64,000 nt of DNA from Kingdonia uniflora (lineage: Eukaryota; Streptophyta; Magnoliopsida; Ranunculales; Circaeasteraceae). The first letter of the stretch is position 1. Every line of letters starts with the position of its first letter. This document shows, piece by piece, positions 48,181 to 60,657 of the stretch. The notes under the pieces are model-generated. The model was not told the origin of the DNA. It made no database searches and saw only the letters and a list, made by a program, of their open reading frames with translations. The position numbers and the translations under genes are program-made. The stretch covers positions 558,001 through 622,000 of the forward strand of contig JACGCM010001311.1 of assembly GCA_014058105.1 (NCBI GenBank). Reading direction: 5' to 3'.

Positions 48181-49366
48181 GTAATTATAGAAAATAATAG
48201 GGTACACTATAGAAAACTATACAGTAAACTCTGCAGCAAACCATTTTCCAAATGCAAAAACAGCAGAGTATATCAAAATCAGTAGAGAAAAGCGAAGAAC
48301 ATACATTGGTACTCATCTGCCAACGGCAGAATGAGATGCCCTCATCCAATTCCATAAAAACAACAGTGATTTCCATAATAAATTGTTTTGTTACGAAGTC
48401 TTCAGATCGATGTCGATGGCTGTTCAACCTATTGCGTGAAGGGACAAAAAAATAGAACTCAGAAAAGGATCCTGAGATCGAGTGGAAAGCAGAGTGTAAA
48501 GCAGCATTTCAGGAACTCAAACTTTACTTGGGATCACCACTAGTGATGATTACACATCACAAAAATTGTGAGAGTATTTTCAAGCATACTCAGTTCGAGT
48601 GGTGACAAATTACCCTTTGCGAGAGATTTTATCCAAATGGGAGAAATCTAGACGAGTACAACAATGGTCAATCACTCTTGGCGAACATGACATCCGTTTT
48701 GAACCATGACATTCTGAAAAGGGTCAAGCAGTAGCAGATTTCCTTGCGGACTTCCCAGTATAAGATCTTGGCAGGGAAGAAGACAGCACGGATACCAATG
48801 AGGAACAATTCGAAGAAAACTTTGAAGAAAAGTCAAACTATATAACTCGAAAGGGGTAGCATCTTCTAACTGATGGATCTTCCAGATCTACAGGACCTGG
48901 AATTGGAATTGTGTTTATCACACCTTCTAATGATAGGATCAAGAAAGCAGTCAGGCTAAATTTTAAAGCTACCAACAATACGGCCGAGTACGAAGCAATG
49001 ATTCACAGTCTAGATATGGCTCTTGAGATTGGAGTCTCTGAGCTGCATGTGTAGACAGACTCTTTACTCATCGTGGACCATTACACAAAAAAATTCCAGA
49101 AGAACGGAAAGATGATTGACTATGCAGCAGCAGTAGCCGACAGAATGAGCAGATTCAAAAGAATTACTATCGAACATTTATCGCGTAGAGAAAATAGGCA
49201 TTCAGACTCTCTCGCGTATCTGGCAGGAATCATTGGTACTGAAGCTCGTTATCTGAAGATCGAAGTATTATCTACCCCCAGCATTAACATCATAAGCTCG
49301 AATTCTACCAATACTGGGGGCATTGAAGAGGACGAGGACGATTGGAGATGAACTTTCCTCAAGTAT
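48181..49366 (+). pseudogene. RT remnant and RNase H of element B, RT palm deleted
   Basis: The RT entry segment (ALIQFHKNNSDF, near 48340) is followed within about 30 bp by the thumb/connection segment (CRWLFNLLREG, CKAAFQELKLYLGSPLVMI), which in C lies about 0.8-1 kb further on. The palm with Y-x-D-D is absent. Downstream come the RNase H linker (YPLREILSKWEKSRRVQQW, GQAVADFLADFPV) and the second RNase H (LLTDGSSRSTGPGIGIV, NTAEYEAMIHSLDMALEI-like, EHLSRRENRHSDSLA). Confidence 0.82.
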
Positions 49367-50586
49367 ATTGGGACTAAAAACACAGTTGACGGCGAGCTTC
49401 TAACATATCCCACTGAAAAGAGATGCGTGCTTGATAATGCTAAGAGGTACATCATGGAAAACAGTCTCCTATACAAAATTTTGGTCACAGAGCCGTATCT
49501 TGAATGCTTATCTAGAAAAGAAGCTCAAAAAGTACTACACGAACTCCATGAAGGCACTTGTGGATCCCATGCAGTAGGACGATTTTTAGCCAATCAAGCT
49601 CTTACTCAAGGTGTTTATTAGGCTAAAATAAAATCTCAAGCCATTGAGCTCACAAGAAAGTGTGATGCCTGTCAACGACATGGCCCCCAAATTCGAGCTC
49701 TAGCCTTGAAACTCCATTCCAACAATATTGTCTGGCCATTTAAGAGATGGGCACTCGGTCTCGCAGGAGAATTCCCAACTGCACCAGGCAAAAGGAAGTA
49801 CCTCTTAGTAGTAATAGATTACTTTACTAAATGAGCGGAAGCAATCCCACTAGCACACGAGAAGACGAAGTCATAAAATTTATATGGGTAACCATCATTA
49901 TCCATTTTGGGTGCCCCCATCTCATCAGAATCGATAATGGACCTCAGTTCGTTGGCTTCAGAGTCATCAAATTCCACAACCAACACAACATCATACACTC
50001 TCCTTCCAATCCATATTACCCCCAAGGAAATGGTCAGGCCGAAATCTCTAATCGAACTATCGTGGATGGAATCCAAAAATGCTTGACAGAGAAAAAGGAA
50101 AATTGGGTCCAAGAATTACCACACGTGTTATGGGCGTATCGTAGAACACCTCAAGTATCAATTAGATGTACACCGTTCCTCCTGGTTTATGGTGCATAAG
50201 CAATCATCCCCACTCGGCATCATCACCCAATACGCGACCATACCATGACAGATAAAGAAAATGAATTCCAGTTGGCATGTAACATAAATTGGACCAAGGA
50301 GACTAGAGACAGAGTAATCATGAATTTGAGAAGATACCACCAAGCTCTAGTCTGATCTTACAACAAGTATGTTTTCCACAGAGAGTTTAAAATTAAAGAT
50401 ATCGTCCTAAGGAAAATTCCCAAACATAGAAAAGAAGTAAATGCTGGGAAACTGTTCGAAAATTGGGAAGGTCCTTTTGTCATTGTTGGAAAAAGTAGCC
50501 CTGATTCTTACGATCTCGCCATTGAACACAGAGATCAAATCTCTAATCCTTTGAACAAGAGGAGATTAAAATTGTATCACAGATAA
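49367..50586 (+). pseudogene. Integrase of element B
   Basis: The zinc-binding part reads LHELHEGTCGSHA and CDACQRHG. The core has ALGLAGEFP (first catalytic D changed to G), IRIDNGPQFVG (second D) and NGQAE (E). The C-terminal part reads RRTPQVSIRCTPFLLVYG and NWEGPFVIVG, and it ends KLYHR-stop. Stops near 49620, 49835 and 50200 split the frame. It is co-linear with element C integrase. Confidence 0.88.
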
Positions 50587-50833
50587 AAATCTATCACAGT
50601 GTACTTTTCTACAAATTAATTTATCATCTTGTATGATGGTCTTACATCAATGAAAGATTTATATTTGACCCCCATACGCCTGCGTACTTTTAACTATTTC
50701 ATATAGTACTCTATCTAACATATTCATCGTACGCCAATCTTGCACTAATGAAATACTTGTATTTGATTGCCCTACACTATAGTACTTTTCTAATATATCC
50801 AACAAGTATTTTTATATACAGATTATAGATTAT

Positions 50834-51118
50834 TTGTTGCTTTGGCCAAACTGATCATTTATTTACATTATAGATCGTTTGTTGCTTTGGCCAAACTTAT
50901 CATCTATTAAATTACAGATCGTTTGTTGCTTTGACCAAACTGATCATCTATTACATTACAGATCCTTTGTTGCTTTGGCCAAACTGATCATTTATTTACC
51001 TTACCGATCGTTTGTTGCTTTGGCCAAACCGAGCACCTATTATATTACAGATCGTTTGTTGCTTCGGCCAAACCAATCACCTATTACATTACGAATCGTT
51101 TATGGCTTCAGCCAAACT
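50834..51118. repeat. 44-45-bp tandem repeat in element B
   Basis: The phrase ttgttgctttggccaaac recurs at 50834, 50879, 50923, 50967, 51012 and 51056, with a diverged copy at 51100. The steps are 44 or 45 bp. It lies just downstream of integrase, the same location as the unrelated 161-bp repeat of element C. Confidence 0.92.
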
Positions 51119-51737
51119 GATTTTCCATCTATGTTCCTCAACATTCGTTGCCTCAGATATCATCTACTATACGATAGCCTTCGGGATCATTCTATACAAT
51201 AGATATTTAACTCATACAGTATCGTTGGTTTATCGAAAGGTTAGTATAAATCATTATTCTAGACGGTCCTATTTTCATACACTTTATCTACTATATGCAT
51301 TAGTATACATAGCGCATCCTCACAATCATTACTCCTCACTAGAACTATTACTCGAATCATCAGCTATATTAGAAGGTCCCGCAACGTCACGTGCATAACC
51401 CTTGTATAGCCGTTGACGCATAAACTCTGACATTCTTCCTATAACGATTTTATTTCCATCTCTAACCATACTCTATTTCAGAGCTCCAATTTTGGCTACC
51501 ATGGGACCTAGATACTCAGATCGTATTACCTTCGTGTCACACTATACACTTTTGCCAACTTGACCATTATACACCAGTTTACTTTCTACTTCCAATCTCT
51601 TGAACTCTGATGCAAAGAATGAAATTACTGTTGTCATATCTCTCTCGTACACATCACTTGCCTCAGTCTTCACCTATTTAGACAGAATAAGCTCACTAAG
51701 TCTACTTTGAGCTTCCTTCAACGAAGTTTCCAAATGA

Positions 51738-54700
51738 TCACAATGCTGCTCTACTCGCCACATCAGAATTCTGACACTCCAACACTGTCATGAACTCATC
51801 CATCTGATAAATCAAAGATATTGACCCATCAATTCTCGCTTCACGATTCTCCCATTCTTCCCTCTTCTCATGAAGACGTATCTCCGCCTGTAATAGGTCA
51901 GCATCTAACTTTGTATTTGCGTCACACAATTTTGTATTCTCTTCCAGGTGCTCTAAAATATTTAACTTCAGCACCTGTATGGTATGCTCCAGAGTCGCTA
52001 CTTTATTCCAAGCCGCATTTGTGTTTTTATTCTGTTTATTATGGGCCTCTTCCATCTTCTTTATAAAAACATCAACAACTAGCCACAACACTTCATACTT
52101 AGAAGCGCAAGCTCACATATCAGCTATTTCTGCTTCAAGCATATTTACTTAGAATTGTAAGTCTATCACAGCTCTACCTTCTTCCTCTAATTCTACTAAC
52201 AGTTTTATAATCCGAACTCGAGCATATGTCAACTTTGCCCGCTGCTGGCTCGCTTACCTCGATGCACTTGTAAACCCAACCTCTTTTATACTTATAATTT
52301 CCTTTAACTACTATATTTTTCTTAGTCCGCTGGCTAGGTCTGCCTTTTTCTTTTGTATCTCCTCAGACAATCGAGCTCCTACGTTTCATTCTCGAGCTAT
52401 CTTCGCCTTCATGCATTCTTCCAATCCAATAGCGCTCTTCAATGCCCCTTACACAAACTTAGCTCAGCGTTCAATTGTCCATTTTGGACGTGTAACGTGT
52501 CACACTGACTTTGAATAGCTATTAGTTTCACCAGTCATAACAGTTTGCATTTATAATAGTTCTATTATACCAACAGATTACATACCACAATTAACAAATT
52601 GAAATCAAGAACATGGTATCTGAGTAATATTGATACATTGTTCTATTCATCATCACAAAAAACAGATTTCATTTATCATCAACGACAGTATACAACGATC
52701 TAACACATATGTAAGGCCGGTAAAGGGAAAGAAAAAATACACTATTTTTTATTCTTCAAGATATGAGAAGACTGCACTTTATCTCCCAAACTATTTCTAT
52801 TCGTTACTTGAACATCTACCAGAGTAGTAAAAGTCACCACCTCCTGCTGATGTTGTTTACGCCGCGATCAAGGTATCAGACTTTCGACCTCTTCCTCAAC
52901 CTCTTCAGATGGTAGTTCCCCCGGCCTCGGAATGAGTTATTCACCAACAATTTCTCCATCACCTATGGTAAACCATATATTCTCAGCCTTGGCATTCTCT
53001 ACATCAAAATCCTTCCCACATTCTGTCACGAACTTCCTAAATTCGTCCTTTACCCTAGCCAATTCTCCCACATAAAAATTAATAACACTATCTATATGGT
53101 GCTCATGTTCTGTTCGGGCAGTGACTTTTGCTCTACATAAGCAGGATCCAAAACTATACCTCACTCATTCAAAAGCTCTACATAAGCTTCTTTTAACCCT
53201 CGTTCACTATCTACTTCGACCTCGAAATATAATGTCAGAGCTATTAACATACTTTGACACCTAGTCTTATCACTCGGGTTATTAAAATAGGTCAACTCTT
53301 TTGGTTTTCGCACAACCCCACCCCCCCCCCCCCATTTCTTCATCCTTTCTTAACACCTCATCCCTTTCTATTTTTATCCTAGCATATCTACACTGAAGAT
53401 CATATAACTCTTTAAAAAATTTCTCTGAATTCAACTTAAATTTCCTTCTCTCATATTCAGTTTAATTAAGTACATGTTGAATACGAGCCATAGAATCTCT
53501 CGCTCTACTCAATGACCTCTCCAGTTTTGAATTAGCTTTTCTCAGTCCCTCTATCTCCTACACAGAGTACAAATATTTTGTTATAATACAAACATCCAAA
53601 ATGAACATGATTTAAATCATCACTCTAACTACAACAATATAGAGTATAATCACATTGATATTACACGAACTGCATTAAATCAAAAGCAGAATACCACAGA
53701 AGGTTTATAGATTCTTGTTAATTTCTACCTCAGATGGAGGATCCAATGTTTGCCCAGCTAGATGACCTGGATCAACATGCTCAGAAGGAGGGTCCAATGT
53801 TTTTTTAGCTACTCAGACTGGCTCAGCACTTTCTGGTAGAAGCTCTATCGTTTTCTCAGGAGAATCACCAGCATCAGCCATCACTTCCTCTAGAACCTCT
53901 AAAGGAAAACAATTTCCTTGTACATACCGACCCGGCCTAGCTCCACATCAGCTGGACTCAATCCAAAATCATAATAAGATTGGACAAAGTGATCTTGTTT
54001 TGCTTTAAGGGCCTCGGCCGATTTCGACATCACATCATCATGCTTCACCAGATCTGAATGCTTTTCTGCAAGCTCTGTAACCACTTTAGCTTCTTCAGCT
54101 CTCTTCTTCTCCTTCCTCAGCTTGAGCTCAGCTTCGAGCTCCTTCACACGAGCAGATTGATCTTCAAACTCTTTCATACGAGCAGATTAAATTTCAAACT
54201 TTGTTGTAAGAACCCCGAACTCCTGACTCCTCTTTTCCAGATACTTTTTCACCCCCTTCAGCAACATTGAGAGTTGTCAGTACAAACATACAGAGACAAA
54301 GTCAGTACAACAGTTTTCAGTCTGAATAAAAAGACAATTAAGGACTCCAAGAACGTACTGTAAAAGTATGTTCGTAATACTCATCATCGAGCGGCTCCAG
54401 ATCTGACCCATCCATCAGACATTATTTTAACTCCAACTATTTCATCTTAGCTGTGGTATGAGGATTAGTTCGAGAACTACCCTCTTTATTATGCCTTTTT
54501 CTTTTCATTGAGCTCTTTTCAACCTCAGCAGGAACAACATCAGATGTCAGCAGATAGTAAAACCGTGCCATATGATAATAATCATCCCCCGCTTCTATCA
54601 CTTCTTCATATAACATGCGATGATTGTTAGGCGACACGGGAATCGGTGTCGGCAAATGCAAAGGTTGGTATCCAAAGTATCCGATACATAATTCCTCCCA

Positions 54701-54747
54701 TTTTTATGAATCCTAGACTCCCGAGATTGGTTCCTGGTAGTTACCAT
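51738..54747 (-). pseudogene. Antisense ORF region of element B
   Basis: On the strand opposite to pol, a start at 54747 gives MVTTRNQSRESRIHKNGR. After a frameshift LPTPIPVSPNNHRMLYEE and DDYYHMARFYYLLTSD follow, the module seen at 3373 in element C. Further left are charged coiled-coil pieces: 53899-54177 (ARVKELEAELKLRKEKKR, YYDFGLSPADVELG), 52937-53164, 53161-53343 (PSDKTRCQSMLIAL) and 51738-52091. The assembled product would be a long coiled-coil protein like that of C but diverged. Splice sites were not resolved. Function unknown. Confidence 0.55.
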
Positions 54748-55064
54748 ACTCTCAGCAGTCAAGTTTTTCTCAACAGTCAAGAATTGAGAAGAAGAGATTC
54801 ATAGATGAAGACTTGGTTCATCACTCTCACTTCTGAATGTCTTTTATACTTTGATGAGCATTTAAAGCAGACTATTTAAATTCCCAACGTCAAAAGGATT
54901 TCCCATACCAACAACATTGACTAAAACCATTGGTTCTAAGAAACCCAATAGACACCAACAGATACTCATGAATATATATTGGAAATGATTCCCAGATTTT
55001 AACTACAGGATTAATGACACTTCTCAACCAACACCACTCACCCGCAAGGTTTTTCGTACTGTTG

Positions 55065-55080
55065 GCTAAGAGGGGGCGAT
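55065..55080 (+). other. Polypurine tract of element B
   Basis: GCTAAGAGGGGGCGAT lies directly before the 3' LTR, as in element C. Confidence 0.8.
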
Positions 55081-55835
55081 TGTAGTAGCTTATTCCGCAT
55101 CTCGAGCTCATGCTTCATCATCGAACTACATACGAACTTTTGATCTCACCAACAGAGCACGTGGCACAGAAAGAATCAAGACAGCAATATCAGGAAGCAT
55201 ATACAGCACGAATTTCTTAACCAAAACCACTCATCCATGAGGCTTCTCGTGCTCTTGGTTGATAGCCATCTTGTAATAGCTTATTTCATATCTCAGACTC
55301 AAGCTTTATCCTCGACCTCATTAACATACAGGAAATACTACTAAAGACATTCAATATTCCTCAGTTCGAGTCATCGCTTTCGACCTCCAAAGCAATAGTT
55401 CAATTTACGCAAGTGTACAGTCATCAATAGAGCCGTTGTACAACAACAGAGGTTAGAATATTATATTATCTGGTCAAAGAATATCTTGCATACACTTTGT
55501 AACGTCCACCATTAAGAATCCTAATGGTCATAAAACAGTTATATTATAAGACCTATATATAGGACCAGAAAACTACGAATTACAGACAGACAATTCTATA
55601 CAGAAGAATCCTTACTCCAAAATTCTACATACTCAAAGTGTTCATTGTAATAAGTTAGCAACCTCAATAAGATCATCTTCTCTCTCTCAAAATCCTTAAG
55701 AGAGGTCGTGGATTTTAACCTATTCAAATGTTTTCTATGCTAAATTATCTTGTTGATTATTATTTACTGTTCTTGGACGTTCTAGATACATTTGGTGTAA
55801 AGGCTAAGTTCAAATCCCAAAATTAGGCCATTACA
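55081..55835 (+). repeat. 3' LTR of element B
   Basis: 755 bp with intact TG...CA ends (TGTAGTAGC...CCATTACA). A TATA-like box (cctatatataggacc) lies near 55550. The first about 50 bp are imperfectly repeated at 55272. Confidence 0.95.
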
Positions 55836-56617
55836 AAAGGTACTTCAGAGATTTGGTATTGATGGGAACAAAAAACCTGTAAGTATGCCCATTATTCTTC
55901 TTTTTAAGCTTAAGGCTTTTATGTCTCCAAAAACTGATGAGGAACGTGATTATATAAGTCAGGTTCCTTATGCTAGCGCTGTTAGTAGCTTAATGTAAGC
56001 TATGGTATGTACTCAGCCAGATAATTCACAGGCAGTTAGGATGGTTAGTAGATATATGCATGATCCGAAAAGAGATCATTGGCGAGCTGTGAAATAGATT
56101 CTTTGGTATATCAAAGGTACTGTAGATATTGATTTAAAATTTTATAAGCAGAATTTAATTGATTGGTTTTGTGTTGGCTATGTGGATTCTGACTATATGG
56201 GTGATTTAGATAAATGCTGGTCTACTACAGGGTATGTTTTTATATTGGGTAGAGGACCGGTTAGTTAGATCTGTACTACAGTCAACAGTGGCCATATCTA
56301 CTACTGAAGCAGAGTATATGGCGGTGACTGAAGCGATCAAAGAATTCATTTGGATGAAGGGTATTTTGCACGATTTGAGCATTATGATGGAGCATCTTGA
56401 TTTGTTATGTGATAGTTAGAGTGCTATCTTCTTGGCTAAATATCAAGTTCATCATCAATGCACGAAGCATATCGATGTGCGTTATCACTTTGTCAGAGAT
56501 GTACTTGAAGAAGGTGAGATTCATTTGAAGAAGATTCACAAGAATAATAACCCCGCGGATATGTTTATGAAAATTGTTTTAGGGATTAAGTTCAATTTTT
56601 GTTTAGACTTGGTCTAA
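55836..56617 (+). pseudogene. Copia RT C-terminus and RNase H (after the Gypsy insertion)
   Basis: RT continues as VLQRFGIDGNKKPVSMP, followed by YISQVPYASAVSSLM, AVRMVSRYMHDPKRDHW and the RNase H segment [20 protein letters not shown]. After a frameshift come [20 protein letters not shown] and CTKHIDVRYHFVRDVLEEG, ending LDLV-stop. These are the standard Copia RT/RNase H blocks. Three or more stops are present. Confidence 0.9.
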
Positions 56618-56824
56618 ATACTTCATATGGATTGAATGGATGTTGAGAACTACGGGAGACTTGATCTACGGTACGTAGGCAACCATTGATTTGTTGTAGT
56701 CAATTTTGGTCCTTTTGGGTATTTATTTTAAGGTCCTTCGAGACATTTGTTCGATTTGGATTCGATTTGGTGGGTTGGCAAAGTTCGGCTCAGATTTGAG
56801 GAAATCTTTACCCAGGTGAAGAAT

Positions 56825-57522
56825 TATGGGATTGGTGGTCATAGTCGTTCGAACGAGCCTCATAGCCGTTCGAACGAGACCCAATTTTTTGTCTAAAAGA
56901 TGACCCAATTACAATCTTTTGTTGGTGGATCATAGTCGTTAACGGGCCTCATAGCCGTTCGAACGAGACTTAGTTTTTTGCCTAAAAAATAGCACATTTA
57001 TAATCTTCCCTTAGAGGCTCATGGTCGTTCGAACGGCCTTCATAGCCGTTCGAACGAGACTCAGTTTTTTGCCTACAAACTGATCCAATTATAAACTTCG
57101 TCTGGTTTGCTTGAATCCGTTCGAACGAGACTCATAGTCGCTCGAACGACGATACAGAGATTTCCTTTTTAGAGGTTGTTTAGACCATTAGTTTTGCCCC
57201 GAAATTTGTTTTGATGTAATAATTTTACCCGCTATATAAGGGAGACTTGGGGATATTTCTTAACAGCCCTGGGTAAGAAATAGCCCTTCGTGAGATCTAT
57301 TGGTGAGGAATCTTTTTGAGAGAAAAACTTGAGAGACCTCAAATTGGTTTGTGATTGTAACCTTGGATCCTTGAATAAAATTTTATCTCTATTTTGTGTG
57401 GACGTACGCAATTTGTTGAACTATGGTAAATGTGTGTTCTCTTGTGATTGTATTTATTTCTTTAGCTTGTTCATCACTAATCGAATTGAATCAGTAGTCG
57501 GCATTCGCGATGCGGCACAACA
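56825..57522 (+). repeat. 3' LTR of the Copia element
   Basis: It starts TATGGGATTGG (TG decayed) just after a GTGAAGAA purine stretch and ends GCACAACA. It holds about eight copies of the palindrome cgttcgaacg between 56840 and 57150, and a TATA box (gctatataaggg) near 57232. Confidence 0.88.
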
Positions 57523-59160
57523 GACAGGAGGTTCCATAAGCATTGAAATAAGTTGCAACTAGTAAAGCATTTTCTAGTCTATCCCTAATTATTTGAATGT
57601 GCTCAAACATTTGAAAAACACTTTATGTGAATATTCTTGGACTCTCCATTTATTTGAATGTCTATAGTCTACACCATGCTTAGGCTAAACAATGGTGAAT
57701 AATGTTGAAATATATAGATCTACATCGGGTACATAGAGCCTTGCACCTCAAAGTATAAGATCTTGAGGCTACTCATCTCATTGCCAATTGGTTTTGAGAT
57801 GAACCCTCCAGTTCTAATAAATAAAAGGGCTAGAATAGTCATGCACGAATTGACATGCCTAGTTTATTTAGACCATCTCAAGAAATACCTCGTGCTAGTA
57901 CTTGAAACTTTTGACAAGAGCTCTACATATATGATAGAGAAACTTCAGCACTAGCTCAACCTCTTCAAAATCAAGCATATCTCGGTCTCATAAACTTCAG
58001 ATTCCTCATGGGAGTCTCCAAGCGAGTTAAGTGTTTATCTTAAGAGCATAGAAATGATCTCCAACTATGCAGAAGAGGGGTTCATCATTAGTCTTAACTC
58101 TTAGGCTATTCTTGGGAAAAGGAGCAAGACTTTTCTGAAGCATTTTTGGAGCTTGCCTGGTCTTATCGATCTATGTTCCCTTCAAGAGCTCTAAGAGTGT
58201 AATGCGTCAGCGCGTCAGCCAAATATTTAGTAAATGGAATCTTTAAGATGTAATAAAGCCTTGTAAAAAGTTTTGTTAATTTTCGTAGAATTTAGGTTAG
58301 CTTTTAGGGGGAGTACGCTTCGTCTCCAACTTTGATGTTTCCTTTTTGTTGTAAGTTGTTACTTAGTAACTATATTGTAGAGGAAGTGAATCCTGTACAC
58401 CCAAGTTGGAACTAAAGCCTTGTAAACTTGTTGATATAAGCTAATAAAAGCTAGTTTTACATTACATCTTTGTACTGTTGTATGTTGCCTTACTATTATT
58501 TGATGTTGCGATAAAAGACTATTGAAAGAAGACGAATAAATAGGCTTACTTGAGGTACGAGCCTCGAGTATCGTACGTATCAAGCTTGCAATCTCAGATG
58601 GTCCGTGACAATGAGCATGGGTGAAGATGTTCTTAGTCTTATTAGTAGAACATCCAATATATGTTCTTAAATACAGTGAGAAGACATCTAAGACGCCTAA
58701 ATTGCAGTAGCAGTAGTGTGGAGAATAATGGCTAAAAAAATTCTTAGGACTGGAGTTCAGCGGGGTCAAAAAATGTAACGAGTTCCTCGAGAAAATAATT
58801 CTAAGGAATTTTCGAGTATTTTAGCATCACTTATATTATGATATTATTAGTTTCGCCCCTCCTACTTGGTGGTGGCATGTAAAAGCCAACTGCTAAGAGG
58901 CATTAGTCTTAAGACAAACAACTAAATATGACAAGCAAAAGCTAACACTAGATAAACTAAACTTAATCTGACAAGAATACGGTGCGAAAGCAGAACCGTT
59001 TCAATTCTACGTCAATAAATTACACTAATTAACTAAAACTCATTAAAAACAAATAAATCTTCTCTCTAAAACTTTTATTCAAACTCAACAACCAAAGAAC
59101 AATTACACCATAGGGACCTTTATAAGCAAGGATATATTTTGTGAACGGCAAGGATAAATT
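57523..59160. other. No gene recognised
   Basis: Only short frames without motifs. The region 57660-58500 has a pyrimidine-rich, LTR-like texture but no partner copy in the window. The last few hundred bases may be 3' UTR of the following minus-strand gene. Confidence 0.35.
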
Positions 59161-59221
59161 TATTGTTTGATGACCTGGCCCTGGTCTGCCCCTCTTAGCC
59201 ACTTCAAGTACCTGGTCTGCC

Positions 59222-60657
59222 TTACTTGGCTAGATGTTTCATGACCTCAGCTTGCCTTTGCATATAGTATTGCAATTGATGTCCAGTAAGATTACTTAGG
59301 TCTTTCTCCATGATTTTGCGATCTTCCCTTGCTTGTTCGAAATCTATTTTGGCTTGTCATTATTGATTTGTTTCCGCTCTTCTTCTTTCCTTTACTTCTT
59401 TCGTTTGTCTCTTCTCCAACCGTAGTTCATCCAGTATTGTTTGGATACTGCTACCAGATGCAATAACATCATTCAAGGCCTTTTGTGTTGCAAGGGTCTT
59501 TCTAAAGAGTTTTTGGCCGATGGGCCTGCTTACACCCTCATACAGCAAACTATCTAATTCTAAATTTTGGCCCGCGAATTGAGGTGTAGGTGGGGCCGTC
59601 AGGGTCTTCCGATAGATTGTTTGATCCGACCGAGTTCCCCTTAAAAGAATTGTCTGATGTTCTACTGGCTATATTTCTTGGTACATTCCCCGAATGGTTT
59701 AACCCATCATCCCTTAGTTTGGCCCATCACAGTTCTTGCACCAAAATCTTATACGCTTCACAGTGTTTGAAGTCATTGCCGCCATTCAAGCCTTGATAGA
59801 TCTTGTGTGCATCATTTTCCTACAATTCGCAAAATTACCAAATACAAATAAATAACGTGTACATCCAAGATAAATAAACGAAATTGAGTTAAAGAAAATT
59901 AGAACGTACCCAATCTTCTTCAGTTTTCCCGCTGTCGTGCCTAAATCGTTCTTGAGCAACTATCCCCTTGTACGCCACACATTGTGCATTAAAGGTATAC
60001 CACTGAGCTTTGGTCGACCCACATGATTATCGTGTGGGGCACTCGGTTAAAGGCAATGTTGACCTTTTGATAGAAAGTGAAACCCTTTGTACGACCCACT
60101 ACCTGGACAGAAGCTGTTACCCACGCCCTTGCGAGACACGTAAAGTTTGCTTTCGTCCAATGCAGTCCAACATCATCCATCTTGTCCAAAAACTCAACAT
60201 CTTCTAGCACTTGCACGTTTTGTCTTTGTTTTGCGGATGCTTTTTTCTTTCTTCCTTTTCATTTTTCTTTCTGGGGCGCCGCCACTTCAACAGGTATTGA
60301 CGCATTTGCGTCACTTTGATTGTGCTGAGTAGATTCACCATGGAATAGGTAGTTCTGAAAGTAATTTGGAGATTAAAAACCTTGAGGTTGAGTGAGCGGA
60401 TAGGGTTGATAGTACGGGCTAAACGCCTGAGGTTGCGGTTGAGAGAGTGTAAATTGATTTTGATATTGTCCATAACTGAGATCCCCTTGCAACATGGTAA
60501 ACGGAGGTGGGGTCTGTGATTGGAATTGAGATTGGTTGTGGTAGAGGTATGGAGTGAATTGTGATGTTGGGTATTGAGAAAATGGAGTTGAAGGTGGGTT
60601 ATGAGAGGATGGGGTCGACGGTGTGAAGTTATTACTACTGGTATCGGAGTTCGCCAT
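59222..60657 (-). pseudogene. MYB/SANT-like, NAM-associated-domain gene (PIF/Harbinger-associated type), degraded
   Basis: It starts MANSDTSSNNFTPS at 60657. A Pro/Gln/Tyr-rich N-terminus follows to about 60375, then one stop, then a basic stretch (KRKKKASAK) and a trihelix/MYB-like domain (WTKANFTCLARAWVTASVQ, KGFTFYQKVNIAFN). After a frameshift near 60020 come STKAQWYTFNAQCVAYKG and GKTEEDW with donor GTACGT (59910). A 91-bp intron with AG acceptor at 59820 leads to exon 2, which has YKILVQELCWAKL, ATQKALNDVIASGSSIQ, a coiled coil, and ends HLAK-stop at 59222. Plant proteins of this layout are often labelled glutathione S-transferase T3-like and accompany PIF/Harbinger transposons. No transposase is present here. 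Confidence 0.75.

Larger units (their letters stand above)
45240..55835 (+). mobile_element. TAT-like Ty3/Gypsy element B inserted in the Copia RT gene
   Basis: 10.6 kb, plus strand. LTRs at 45240-45968 and 55081-55835 are of the same family as element A's. The flanking five bases are GAAGG (45235-45239) and AAAGG (55836-55840), and removing the element rejoins Copia RT codons exactly (AGG AAG GTA CTT CAG). The order is LTR, primer-binding site, gag, protease, an RT remnant, RNase H, integrase, 44-45-bp tandem repeats, antisense ORFs, polypurine tract, LTR. The RT palm is missing, so it could not replicate on its own in this form. Confidence 0.94.
28194..57522 (+). mobile_element. Ty1/Copia retrotransposon split by a CACTA and a Gypsy insertion
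   Basis: Removing the CACTA (29779-42729) and Gypsy B (45240-55835) leaves an ordinary Copia element of about 5.8 kb. The order is 5' LTR, primer-binding site, gag, protease, integrase, RT, RNase H, 3' LTR. Both junctions restore reading frames: gag continues as ALLKKKKYGKVGS across the CACTA, and RT continues as YMRKVLQRFGIDG across B. The LTRs share the same sub-repeats and TATA box. The flanking five bases are gacta and gacag, an imperfect target duplication. Many stops make it inactive. Confidence 0.93.

Noticed and set aside
50879..51202. 107-codon frame as a gene
   Set aside because: It reads through the 44-45-bp tandem repeat array.
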